Part shown: positions 1 through 11,900 of the stretch, piece by piece
How positions within the stretch are numbered: position 1 is the stretch's first letter
Layout of the letters: each line of letters starts with the position of its first letter
DNA from: Liolophura sinensis
Taxonomy: Eukaryota > Mollusca > Polyplacophora > Chitonida > Chitonidae
NCBI RefSeq assembly: GCF_032854445.1
Contig: NC_088301.1
Coordinates: forward strand, 38,179,187 to 38,243,186
DNA: 64,000 nucleotides
Direction of reading: 5' to 3'
The notes under the pieces: model-generated
The model's input: the letters and a program-made list of their open reading frames with translations, nothing else
What the model was told of the DNA's origin: nothing
The model's database searches: none
Program-made: the position numbers and the translations under genes

Positions 1-140
1 CGGCACATCCAGTCCTGTTTACTTGCTCTAACCTATCAGTGCCGAGTGCCAAGCCAGGCAGCAACAAGTACGATTTTGAAGGCTTTGGTATGAATCAATC
101 AACTTTGATCCCGGGTCTCCCTACTTTGCTGAAGTTTTTA
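1..140. repeat. Degenerate dispersed repeat fragment
   Basis: Contains TGCCGAGTGCCAAGCCAGGC, then GCAACAAGTACGATTTT and GGCTTTGGTATGA, and a GATCCCGGGTCTCC stretch. I recall near-identical strings from a common repeat of mollusc genomes. The identification is from memory only, and the element is cut by the window edge. Confidence 0.4.
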
Positions 141-839
141 AGTAACACATTAATGTAACATCATGTTCGCCCTGCTTCAGACTCCAGGTTCAAGTTGTTA
201 CAAAGCATTGCCCATGCATACTAAACACGAGACTTTACTTTTGGTGAATTATACTGAAAATGGATAGTACAAGGTAGATACAAAATACGGGCGAATACCA
301 TAATGTCAAGGTCTAGTCTGACAGATCCGACCAGGGCAATTGTGGTGAGCCTCTTTTGAGAAAATGTGATCCTGCATTTGTGCGCCGTTACGTGATCACA
401 ATTTCATGTGGCTGGGCAGCAAAGCATGTGCTGAATTTACTAGTGATTAGAAAAAAATCATCTTCACAATCCTTCGGAGATAAACACTTATCATGCCACG
501 CCATACAAATGATGAACGCGAACATGCAGTGCAAGTAAAGGGATTGGTGGGGGGGGGGGGGGGGGGGGGGGATACGTGGTACTTAAACAAGCTCCAATAC
601 AGATGGCTAGTCCCTGTAGAAAAGTGACCACATCTGTTAACTGTGAAAGGTGCACCGTGCGCACCTTAATGCCTAATCCTGTTTCAGTGTATCCGTTCGC
701 TCATTACTTCCAAAAACCAGATTTATCCATTAGCAACACGTTGTTCTGTAAGGGTATGTTTGGAAAATAAAGTAAAATACATGAAGCTTCTTTTTTTTTG
801 TTCAGTATGCAAACATATAATGGTTAAAAAAAAGACATT
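141..839. other. Intergenic, nothing recognised except a G23 tract
   Basis: No ORF here resembles a protein family. The only notable element is an uninterrupted run of 23 G at 549-571. The two short plus-strand ORFs have no visible domain or splice context. Confidence 0.5.
549..571. repeat. Mononucleotide tract, 23 consecutive G
   Basis: An unbroken G homopolymer in otherwise AT-rich DNA. It could fold into quadruplex-type structure; its exact length is prone to sequencing error. Confidence 0.95.
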
Positions 840-3312
840 TTAAAGTTTACTGGGATGATTTATTTGGATCAATTTTACAATAACAAACAAGAAGAAGTCT
901 TGTTTCCTGTACAGTCAACATAACCAGCTTCTCTTTGCTGTTCTTCCACGATGAATACATAATATATGTACACAAGGAAAGCAATAACTGTCCTCACACA
1001 CCTTTTTTGAATTCAAAGATAGCAATAAAATAAGTTTAACCTGTAAAACATTGCCCTAGTCATGTATTTCTTTAAAGAATTAAACATTAAAACTTAAAAC
1101 AAGGTTATTCCCAAAACTGTCTGTCAATGCCTGACCATTCACCGGGGCTGCCAGCACTTGTAAATATAATAAATGTGTGAAAGCTTAAGGGAATAACTGT
1201 TACACTGATGAGGTAATTTAACATTCATTCAAACACACTTACTTTTATCAAATTAAGTTATTATTCAGTTTTTTCTTCAATGTGACTTCCAAACTTCCAA
1301 AACAAGTAAGTAATCAAAAATGAAAGCAACTTGTTCCAATCTATCTGACTGTGACCTTCTGAAACCTCAGATTCTGGACAATTTACTCCAATCACGTTAA
1401 TGAAGATTGACAAGTTACGTGCTATGCAAACAAGACTTATTACATACTTCTAGAATAAATCAAGAAAATTTTTTTTACCTCATCATTAAGAAAAGAAAGC
1501 TCACATGTATTTTAAAAATAAATAATATGCTGAAATATACATTCATAACTGGTTGCTGATTGCGTACAGTTTGTATTGCATAAGGAAATCCAATGTTTCT
1601 TTTCCAATTACATATATCTTGTTAACAAAATACACAAAATGCACAATCATAAATTCAGCTTTGTCTCTTACATTCAACTTAATTTCTCATCTTACTTTAA
1701 AAGGAAAAGTTTCAACCTTTCGTTAACATATTAGCAGGATTTGTTCAGAACAATTTGGGCACAAATTTGTAGGAAAAAGATTCACAAATACCCACTACTA
1801 AAATCTTCAGAACATTTTCAAATAAGAATCATGAATCAAACTGACAATTTATGCAACATTTCTCAAGCCAACGTTACTCAGCTTAACGTTACTCAGCTAA
1901 GACAGGTTTAAAAGCTATGTACTGTACTAATGTTGAACTTTACGCAATATACTCCATCACTTGATATATATCACTTGTAATAGTGTACCATCTGTACCTA
2001 GCTAAAAGCACACTAAACTCAAAAAGCCAAGGATTTGTTTGCAAATATAATCAAGATATGACAAGTCAATAAAACCGTTCATCTTGTGAAATAAAGTCAG
2101 GTCAAGTAGATGTTCCTTATTCTGACTTGTCCCTCTAGAAATCTGAAGAAACATCTATCATATTCTGTCTCCTGACCTATCATTAGTTGAAGAGATCAGT
2201 ACTCATCACAATTCTTGTTCCTCTACACAAAAAGCTGAAACGGCGGAATTCATTTCCAAATATGCACAGAAGAAATCTGATTGAATGAACAGAGGGCTAG
2301 GGAGCAGGTTTAACTTCAGATCAATTTGGTGACAAGTCAGTACAGGGTGTGGCAACTTGATATGAAGTTAGCGAAATTCTACTTTACTCAACACACAAGT
2401 TAATTAATTGCAAACAACTCCTTTCTATCTGAGAATATATTATTTTTCTAATCAATAACACAACAACACTGCAACTTCGCATTCAATCTGCAGAAGAACA
2501 TGTCATATATACTATATGTTCAAATATCATTTACTTATCCATACATAAGACTACATTTTGTTTTAAACAGTCTACACAAAAAATAACAAAACAAAACAAT
2601 GCAGAATGTGACAACAGTATTAATACTATTCCAACTTAAGGTACGAAATCCAGAGCAGAAGTGAAAAATTCCTGTAGACAATTCTACATAACCCTATTTA
2701 ATATGGAATGTTAATCATTCTAATTTCAACCAAGTAGAAAATAATCATATTTTAACACAAATTTCTGAAAGTGCACATTGCTGTCATCCACATCAAAATT
2801 TACCTTTCATCTTTAACATGGAACACCATTTGAACAAACATGTAGTTACTTATCCCCTGAAAGGGGACAAAAAATTACATCCATGGAGAATTACATCATA
2901 GTCTAACAAAATTTTTAACATCTCTGAATATGATAAAAACTGTTAATGGTTGTTAATTTACCTAAATTGATGCAGGTCAGCATGATTCAAATTCCTAAAC
3001 CTAGCAGGTTGCAGTGCAGTGTGGCGAATTCACAGATGTTTTAATACATACTTGAAAAAAGAACAACATAATTCTACAAATAAGAAAGTTTTGCATGAAT
3101 GTACACTAAATGCACATCAATCCTACCATAACAGAGAGCAATACATAATCACTGGATTGCAGCCATTGTTTAACAGCACAGAAGAATGCTCAAAATTAAT
3201 AAATGAAGTAAACATATTGAAAAGACTAAAATTACACAATGCCACAGGTTAGGAAACTGGTTAGGAAAACTGAAACACATGGAGCTGCCTCTGATTAGAA
3301 CATCTTCCACTG
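840..3312 (-). other. Probable 3' UTR of the TUT gene
   Basis: About 2.4 kb of very AT-rich sequence without convincing ORFs or recognisable repeats lies directly after the TGA at 3313-3315. A minus-strand AATAAA (plus-strand TTTATT at 859-864) is followed about 25-30 nt on by a U-rich run, which makes a reasonable poly(A) site near 840. Other TTTATT hexamers exist, so the true end is uncertain. Confidence 0.4.
859..864 (-). terminator. Candidate poly(A) signal AATAAA for TUT
   Basis: Minus-strand AATAAA (start greater than end because it is read on the minus strand). A U-rich element, GTCTTTTTTTT, follows downstream on the minus strand. It is the farthest plausible signal in the putative 3' UTR. 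Confidence 0.35.
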
Positions 3313-5940
3313 TCAGTCCTTAAACTTGCGCCCAGATCTTGGATCATACCGCTCACTCTCCCTGGGGGGATCTAAACAAAACATAATTTTGCGATGTGTT
3401 CAATGTCTATGATTACAACACCTTGCACAAAGATAACAAAGAAAAACTTAAATTTGGTAGCCTTGCTACGAAAGAACTCGCTTGTAGGGATTATTATTTT
3501 ACAATAATTAACATGCACACAGAACATCAACGATGGAACATTCCCTATCTCATATCATTGTATTTTACATGTACATGAAAAAAACTCATGCAAAACCTCC
3601 TGCAGTCCTTTTTGAGATACCACCCATAACATGTACTATAATGTTGACTCCAATACACAACCGAAAGAATTTTGTAATTTAGAGTAAATAATATGCACAC
3701 AGTGCATTAATGATGAACATACCCCTTGTGATATTGTGTTCTATATGCATAAAATACCTAACCTCAAGATACCCACTTCTAATATTTATAATTTAACATT
3801 GCTTTTGATGTTATAGGACACTGGACGCTGATGGTCAAGCCATGACATAAGCTACGCCTGTACTTTGTAGCTTCTATTAAAAATAGGTCTGGTCGCAATA
3901 TATTACCCAAGACACATGACTGTAAAACTTCTGCTTAATATATTAAATAACATGTGTTCTAATACACAAAATAGAATTTTGTTATTTATGGTACTTAATT
4001 CAACACATAGCAATGGAATGTTCCCCTCTTAACTATCCTGCTTTACTTGAAAGCAAAACTTGAGCTCAATAGATGCAGTACTTTTTAATTAACCACCCTT
4101 AATATTTACCTAAACACAGCCTAACTGGGTGCAGTCACTCAAGGTATGACATTAGCTCCCTCTGTATCTTGGTACAAGCAAACTAACAAGGGCTATGAGA
4201 AACCCTATAGCTGGCCAGTAATGGCTACATAAAACCTTTCTCAAATGACCAAAATAAAAAAGCTTCTTCGAACACCAATACCATCACTGACACCTCTTTC
4301 CCCCAACACTCACAATACCTCGCCTTACTTCATAACGGCGAGCAAACAATGGAATATAACTATGATAGCTGGGGAAAAAAAAATACAGGACTTCTAGAGA
4401 AATTCTTTAACTTACACTGTCTATTAAGAAAGCTCTCTTGGTGTCTGCCCTGACCTGTGAACTGTTGGTGTGGGTGCTGCTGCTGGTACTGTACCCCCAC
4501 ATTGGAATATGGCTAAAATACACAAAAATATACACAGGTAACTTTTTTTTTTTTTTTTTTGATTGTTGTTTTACGCCGTACTCAAGAATATTTCACTTAT
4601 ACGACGGCGGTCAGCATTATGGTGGGTGGAAACCGGGCAGAGCCCGGGGGAAACCCACGACCATCCGCAGGTTGCTGGCAGACCTTCCCACGTACGCCCG
4701 GAGAGGAAGCCAGCATGAGCTGGTCTTGAACTCACAGCGACCGCATTGGTGAGAGGCTTCTGGGTCACTACGCTGTGCTAGCGCGCTAACCGACTGAGCC
4801 ACGGAGGCCCCTACACAGGTAACTAATGTTTCCTCTTAGAAATAATAGTCATAATAATAATGTAGTAGGGAATTTTGTCTTTACCCTTACAGCAAGATTA
4901 CATAGTTGATGCTAGCCATGCTTGGAGAGCTCTCTTGGGAAAGCCATGAAACACTATTAGTGTTTCTAACAGTAGAATTATCCACAACTGCTCACATCAA
5001 CATTTTCACATTGTAATAAAATGCGTATTTTTCATTCACATTTTTGGGGTTTATTTAATCTATTTTGCATACTACCATAGCTTTTTATATGGAGGCTATA
5101 CTGTAATAATGAATTCATCAAAATGAAATTTTGAGTCCAGTGAGGAGATTATGAATGAAATTTTGAGCCCAGTAAAGAGATTAGGAACAAAAGAAATCTT
5201 TGACTCCAGGTTTACAGTCAAACAATGTCAATGTAAGAGGCCAAAACTGACACATACAAATTTACAACTCAAGTCTTTGTCTACTAATAAAATTAAACAA
5301 TAAATAAAAAATAGGGCATCTAATTTTTAATAATTCATATTTCTTAAACTACCATGAGACTTATATGTATGACTTACCTTACAGTAGGTTACTACATTAC
5401 ATTAAAATGTTCTGATAGTACATTGCTGTATTAGATGAGACACCTTAGAGAAGCAATTTTTAAAAAATTTTTACCTTTTCAATAAAATTAAATTTCATAA
5501 AAACAAGACCAAATCTTCATTCCTGTTTACCTTAAACTGTGCACCAGTGGAATGACCTCTCCCTTGCTGAACACCAAAAGCCTGCCCTGGTGATGTGGCA
5601 CTGTGATTGCTGCCTGGGGACTGGTTGTAGTAGAAAAGAGAGGGGCCTATGACAGGGTTTTGCCATCTGGAATTGGGACTAGCTGGCTCTCTCTGGTGTT
5701 GAGGATTGGTGCGCATCTGTCGTGGGCTGCTTGAGGTCCGGTTCACATGGAACTGACCCTGTTGGCCCATATTATGGGGAGGATACCCTGGGCTCAAGTA
5801 AGGGTCCAGCTGACTTCCACCAGGTAACAGGGGCCAATTCGGCCTGCCCTCTGCTCGGGGAGACGCAGGGTATTCATGAGAGCGTCGTGCAAACTCCTGG
5901 TTCCGGTTGTCTCTGCGTGTCATGTGGCTTCTGTCCTCAC
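3313..5940 (-). CDS. TUT4/TUT7: TUT exons 26-28: low-complexity C-terminal tail
   Basis: Exon 5531-5940 encodes a Pro/Gln/Ser/Asn-rich tail (EDRSHMTRRDNRNQEF onward). Exon 4416-4488 adds YQQQHPHQQFTGQGRHQ, and exon 3313-3371 ends PPRESERYDPRSGRKFKD and stop TGA. The phases (0, then 1 with T+AT making Tyr) confirm both last introns. Vertebrate TUT4 also ends in a long Gln/Pro-rich tail. The sequence itself is not conserved. Confidence 0.85.
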
Positions 5941-8900
5941 CTAATAAAATACAAGCATGGAAAACGAAATGATGTTTACAAATGATCTGAAATAATCTGT
6001 TTCAAACATTACCTTTACTACATTAGAAAGTCTGTTACATGATTTATACTAATTTGTGATACCTTTTATTCTCGTATGATATCTACATGTACAATTACTG
6101 TTTATTTAAAGGACGCCTTCTTTCAAGATTTTAGTTACCTATTGATCTTTCAAACTCTCTTCGTTTTCTTTTCTCCTCTTCTTCTCTACAAAAATAAATT
6201 ATCCACAACCATCTCTTAGGAGTTCCAATGGCTTAATAACATACAAAGGCAACCATAAAAACCAAGGTGAAAAAAGAAAAAAAAATATAAAACATAACTG
6301 AATAATATTTCTTTGCCCTGATCATATATCTTTTTCATACATATCTAGAACTTTCTTATTTCAAAGCTAACATCATAAACCCAGACATGAAGCTAGAAAT
6401 ATGAAAAACGTGGGGAATTTTCAGGCTTGCCAGTTTTCATGTCCCATTCATGGAATTGGCAGACAAAATTATTATCGAACCCAAACACAAAGATATTTTT
6501 TTTATTTATTTGATTGGTGTTTCACGTCGTACTCAAGAATATTCCACTTAGATGATGGCAGCCAGCATTACAATGCGAGGACACGGGACTCAGAGAATCC
6601 CATGATCATCCTCTAAATTGCTAGCAGACCTTCCCACATACAACCAGAGAGCCAGCATGAACTGTCTGCAAACCATGTTATGTATACTGACAGCAGAAGT
6701 AAGCTTATTTACACAAGACTTGCTCTAACTGTGTATCTATATTGGTCAGCACTGTGGCCAATAAAACAATCCTACTACATAATTTCTGTGTGAAGAAATA
6801 AGCTGGCATTGAACATTTTACAATAAAACTTAACTGGAAATACAGTAACACAACTGAAACACAGTGTAAGTCTGTAGTGTGGAATTATATGGCCTTCCCA
6901 GTAGGCGATATGCAAAAACCAACATTAACTATGATTTAGTGCATTTGAAGAGGCACTACATATACCTTGATATCAAAGCAGACACAGAGTAAAAAGTTAA
7001 ATCAAAAGACCAACTGTCTTCGACACAGACATTACAATCAAAGCCTGGACAGTTTACACAGGATCTTGTTTCATTTATTCATTTTTTTTTGCTCTCTTTT
7101 GCTGACTAAACACTGGGCTTAGTACACAGATTTTTTTTTACTAAATAATGTTAATTATCTATTAATATCCACATATTAAACACTTATTTTAAGTTATCCA
7201 AACCACATTGTCTTATGCCCTTTTTTGGGATGTCCCTAACAGGGACCTATATCCACAACGTATTTTGCTGTATCATGTTATGTATAATTATTGTTTTGCG
7301 ACTCTTTTTATCAGGACTCATATCAGGACAGGACCCCACCGTTATATCCCCACACTGAAGTAAAAAAAAAAAGTTCAAAATTGACATCGATGTTCATAAA
7401 ATTCTTTGAAGTGAACATGAAGTCTGCCACTATAAATACACTGAAAAAAAAAAGGATATAGGACACAGTTATCAGTTATTTCAAAAAATTTTCTATAAAG
7501 CCGAGAAGATGAAGTTCAGCGTTAGGGATATGGCCTTGACAGACAATTCACTTTGAGTGGCCATGTTGTAGCAGCCTTCATGAACTTGGCCAATCAATAG
7601 AGCTGAAAACATCATTTGATAATTGGCTGTCACGTCAAAAAACCTATTAGCTCTCCATTGTCAGTGTGGTTTCTTATAGTGGATAGACAGGTATGGATGC
7701 AATAAATCGGATTTTGAGGTTAGATAAAGTGTTCAAGTTTAGGTGTTAAATTTAGGCATTTTGGACCACACATTTAGGAACAGGGAACTGAGAACGGCTG
7801 CCTGTGTCACAATGCGTTCATATTGGGCAGGACGCTGCTAACTTATTAGGGAGAACTGGCAAGAAAACCGCCTTGGGAGAGTCATTGCTCGAACAAAAGT
7901 ATTAAGACGTTGCATTTTTCCTTAGCAAAGTCAGATTTATTGCGAAAATATCTTCACAAAATCTGCACAAAAGAGTTATTAATCAGAAGGTCCTACTATG
8001 TTCGGTAAATTCCCTGATGTCGGTACAGCCAGCTAGCCCTAATGCTGACACCCATGCAAGTCGCCAACGAGGACAAAGAGGACTGCTAAAACACGACGCT
8101 GGTACCCACGAAGGTCACCCAGACCTATCGCTGGGCTAAAAGAATCATCGGCCCTTGGAAAACAGGACAGAACTGATACTCTTTGGTTGGGTAAAAGGCA
8201 TTTCTGCTTGTATTTTCTCACTGGCATATTGTCAATACCGATGGTAGGGGAGAGCTCCTTGATTTTGTGACATCACTCTATATAGCTATAACATGGCAAA
8301 ATGGCGTCACCAAATGAATGGCTAGGTACTGACGACTGTTTGCTATTTATTTTGTTGATAAAAGGTGTATAATTTTTTGAACATTTTCAGAACATTTATG
8401 GAATACATCTTCATTAATTAATTCAGCTTTAGTGGCTGACTTTATGTTCACTGAAAAGTATTGTGCATTATGTCACAGGGTGCAAACCTCTGTTTCCGAT
8501 TTCTGTTAGAAACCATGGGGCATTCTTTAGCAAAATGACCAAGTTTTCCACAAATTCGACAACCTCTGTCTGTTGTACCTCTCTCTTCTCCTAAAATTAG
8601 ACAAGATAAAATGAGACCTATTCAACAATAACTCTGATTTACATATAAAACTGTATTTAAAACATTGACCTACTTCCAAATTTCCTGGTACTGCATTTCA
8701 CCCAAAACTTTTTTGAGTGATACAATTTGCATAAATCTGATTGATTCATACTCCTTATGGACCACATAAAATACCGTTTGTTTGATTCATTGAGGAACTA
8801 TAATTACATATTTCACATTTATGACATGAAGTTACCGAGTGATCTGTCAAAGTCTCTGCGTTTCCTTTTATCGTCTTCCTCTCTACTGAAACATAAACCA

Positions 8901-11900
8901 CAAAAAAAGAAAAAAATCTTGCCAGTGTAAACTGATGTAAACAAATAATGGTACACGCAGGTGAACAGACCAAACTTTTGTTGATTTTCTAACAGACAAA
9001 TTCAGGAAATATTATTTTTCTATTACTAACACAGCATTTTTTAACTTACAGTTTGTTACCAAAACCTAACAAACCATGCAGACAAACTTATTTTCTTACA
9101 TGTATGGTGTTGGCTTGCCAGGAATGCACAAATATTTTTGCAACAGTGTTCTCTGAAATCACTCCCTAAAATTACCCACTTCTCATTTATTGATTTAATT
9201 CAATGTTCTGACAAATCAAAAGTAACACTATGTAATCTTTTGCATGACCACTAAATTACGCTGATATCCTATGGTGTGAACATATGACAGATTATTGTCG
9301 CCAAACTACATGTCGTTCTCATAAAAGTTTGAAAAGAAAGGCCTGCATATACATGTACTTAGATAAAGACAACAAGCTTAATACACCATCTATGATTGCA
9401 TGCATGCTGTTCTCTTACAGCAACACATTTTGTTGACAGTAGTCCACCATGGTCTACAAACCTTTGTTTACGATTTCTCACAATGGGACACTCTTTAACA
9501 AAATGACCAATTTTTCCACAAGCTCGACAACACTTGTCTGTTGGTGGAGCCTCCTCAGTCAGTTTGTCAGCGGCAAAGAAATAGTCCTGAAAAAATATAT
9601 TACCTTGTACTAGTTTAAAATGTAGGTATATAAATTCTGTACATAACCTTACCATTTGCCCATGACAAAGTTGCAAATTTTGTCTGACTTTTGTCTGAAT
9701 ATGTTCTTTAGAAAGGTGTTTTGAAAGATAGGGTAACATCTTATTGAAAAAATGTTTCAGCGCCAAAATCAGTATTTAAAAACAGTTATTTGCTTCTGCA
9801 AATGCTATTTTGGGGGCAAAATTGAGATCATTTACCATACTTCTGGCATATGGAAATTTTAATCAAGAAAAAATCATGGGAACTGACCATCGTTAAACAT
9901 ATTTCCCATTCAGTCATTATGAATTTATACATGTATCACACATTTTTACATTTTAAACCTATCACTGTCTGATACATTTCAATTCTTTTTTGCTCCTATT
10001 TCTGCTAGGCAGTTAATTACACATACTTTGCCCAGATAGTACAAACTCACCCCTAAACTTTGATACCCTGCTGGTAAGCTGTGAATGGGAGTGCAGTAGA
10101 GTAGCCTTCCTTTAATAAATGCCTTTTGTATGTACATATTCACTGAAAGAAAGAGATATACAAAAAATTGTTTGCATATGAAAATAAATATTACAAGATT
10201 TTTACAGAATACCGTGAGGTATTACAGGATACCATGCATTCTCCATAATTTCAGATGTACTTTCAAAAAACGCATACCACGATCCCTTGCGCAGGCTGTT
10301 GTCTTAAGTCGTAAACTCTCTGCAGGGAGTAGGTGATTACCTGTAGTTGATCACTGACAGCTCTCCATGCCTGGGTCACACCTCAGTGAGCCTCACCAGC
10401 TTAGCAAGACGGGGAGAGAAGAGACAGACTGCTGGGTATTTAAATGTTCACTTTTTGTGCCATTGAACAGTTGTAAGAGGCAGAGATGGACTTGGTGTTG
10501 CGCTGAACGTCAAGATGTGAAGGAAAAAAAAAACAAAAAAAAACACCAAGTCCATGTATATGGACTAAGCACATGTTTGTAATTACTGGCATTTCAGCTT
10601 ACATCACTGCCGTATGCCTACTGCATTTGACAAAATCAACATTCAGACTCTTCGATGAGTATGTGATGTGGCTAGCGAATAAGCACCAGGTCTTTCACTT
10701 TTGAGTACATTTTTATCACATCATGTGGGATGGGTTAGCTGAAAATTGGGGTGACAGCCAAAAGTAGATGTAGTCTCATAAACATCACTTTACATGGGGT
10801 GTATGTTTTTTTTTTTTTCAATGCACTGCAAGGAAAATACTAACATACTTTGTTATTCCTCTGATCTGCCTGCTTACTCTCAGAGTATCTAATTAGTGAG
10901 TGTCTGTACTTATTGAGAAAGTATGGTAAGTGTTTCACATTAACTGAACTCTTATCAATGAAAAGAGACTAGAATTTTGCTACTGTCACAGATTAATAAT
11001 CCATTTCAACAACATAGCTGAAATCCTCGCACTTCTAATTGAGCTTGAGCTTCTAATGTTGTTTTGACACTGTACTCTCATCACATTTGACCAACCCACT
11101 TACTTTTCCTGGAGAGGCCAGCACCAAGGTTGTGATTAAGATCAAATGGATCTGAAATGTCATCAAACATAGAAAATCATGATGTTGGTCACAGGGGATG
11201 TTTGTTTGAAGAGATTCAACACTACTTTCAACATTACTTCAGCTGAAGCCCAACAATGTCTGCTGTCAGAAAATAAAATCAGTTTCTTCTCAAAACGAAA
11301 ACATTTACAGAGAAATAAACGATAATGGTTTCATTAAAGGTGTAGTACTTTAAACAAATCAAAAGTTTCAACAAGGGCATATGCATATATTATTCATAAA
11401 TGCCTTAACAGCAAACAATGGAAAAAAAAAGATTACTCATTACATTACAACTGCTCCCTGAACCATGAGAAAAAAATATCAGAAAATGTGATTTACTTAT
11501 GTCTGCATTTTGATTCATTTGAAGAAAAGCAGTTATACAATCCTCTCTTCCATGGGTGCATTAATAAAAACAGACTGCTCCTGAATAATCATGGATGTAT
11601 TATTCAATAAAATTATAGGCCACATGAGTGTGTCAGGACAGAATGACAGCTTACTGAATAAGATCAAAGATGGAATAACAACAGTTGACCTATGGAAAAC
11701 ACTTAAGACCACCTCTAAAATACACGAAGATAATTTCCTAAGAGCTCACCTTCAATGGCAATGCATCTTCCATTCCAGAGTTTCTCGAAGCGTGTCAGTG
11801 TGGCATGCTTTCTGATACATACAACCTCCTCCTTGAAGTCGAAATGTTCCGTGTAGTAGCGGAACATGCCTATCCACAGCTCTGCCACGCTTAACCGGTT

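Noticed and set aside
4438-4802. Overlapping ORFs of 60-104 codons
   Set aside because: They lie in the SINE and the antisense of TUT exon 27; the translated motifs recur wherever the SINE does.
4720-4811. tRNA-like sequence with A and B boxes
   Set aside because: It is the head of a SINE: no proper cloverleaf, and continuous with the SINE body and poly(A) tail.
8039-8227. 62-codon minus ORF in a GC-richer intron patch
   Set aside because: Neither frame nor phase would let it join TUT exons 24 and 25, which already match, and no homology is recognised.
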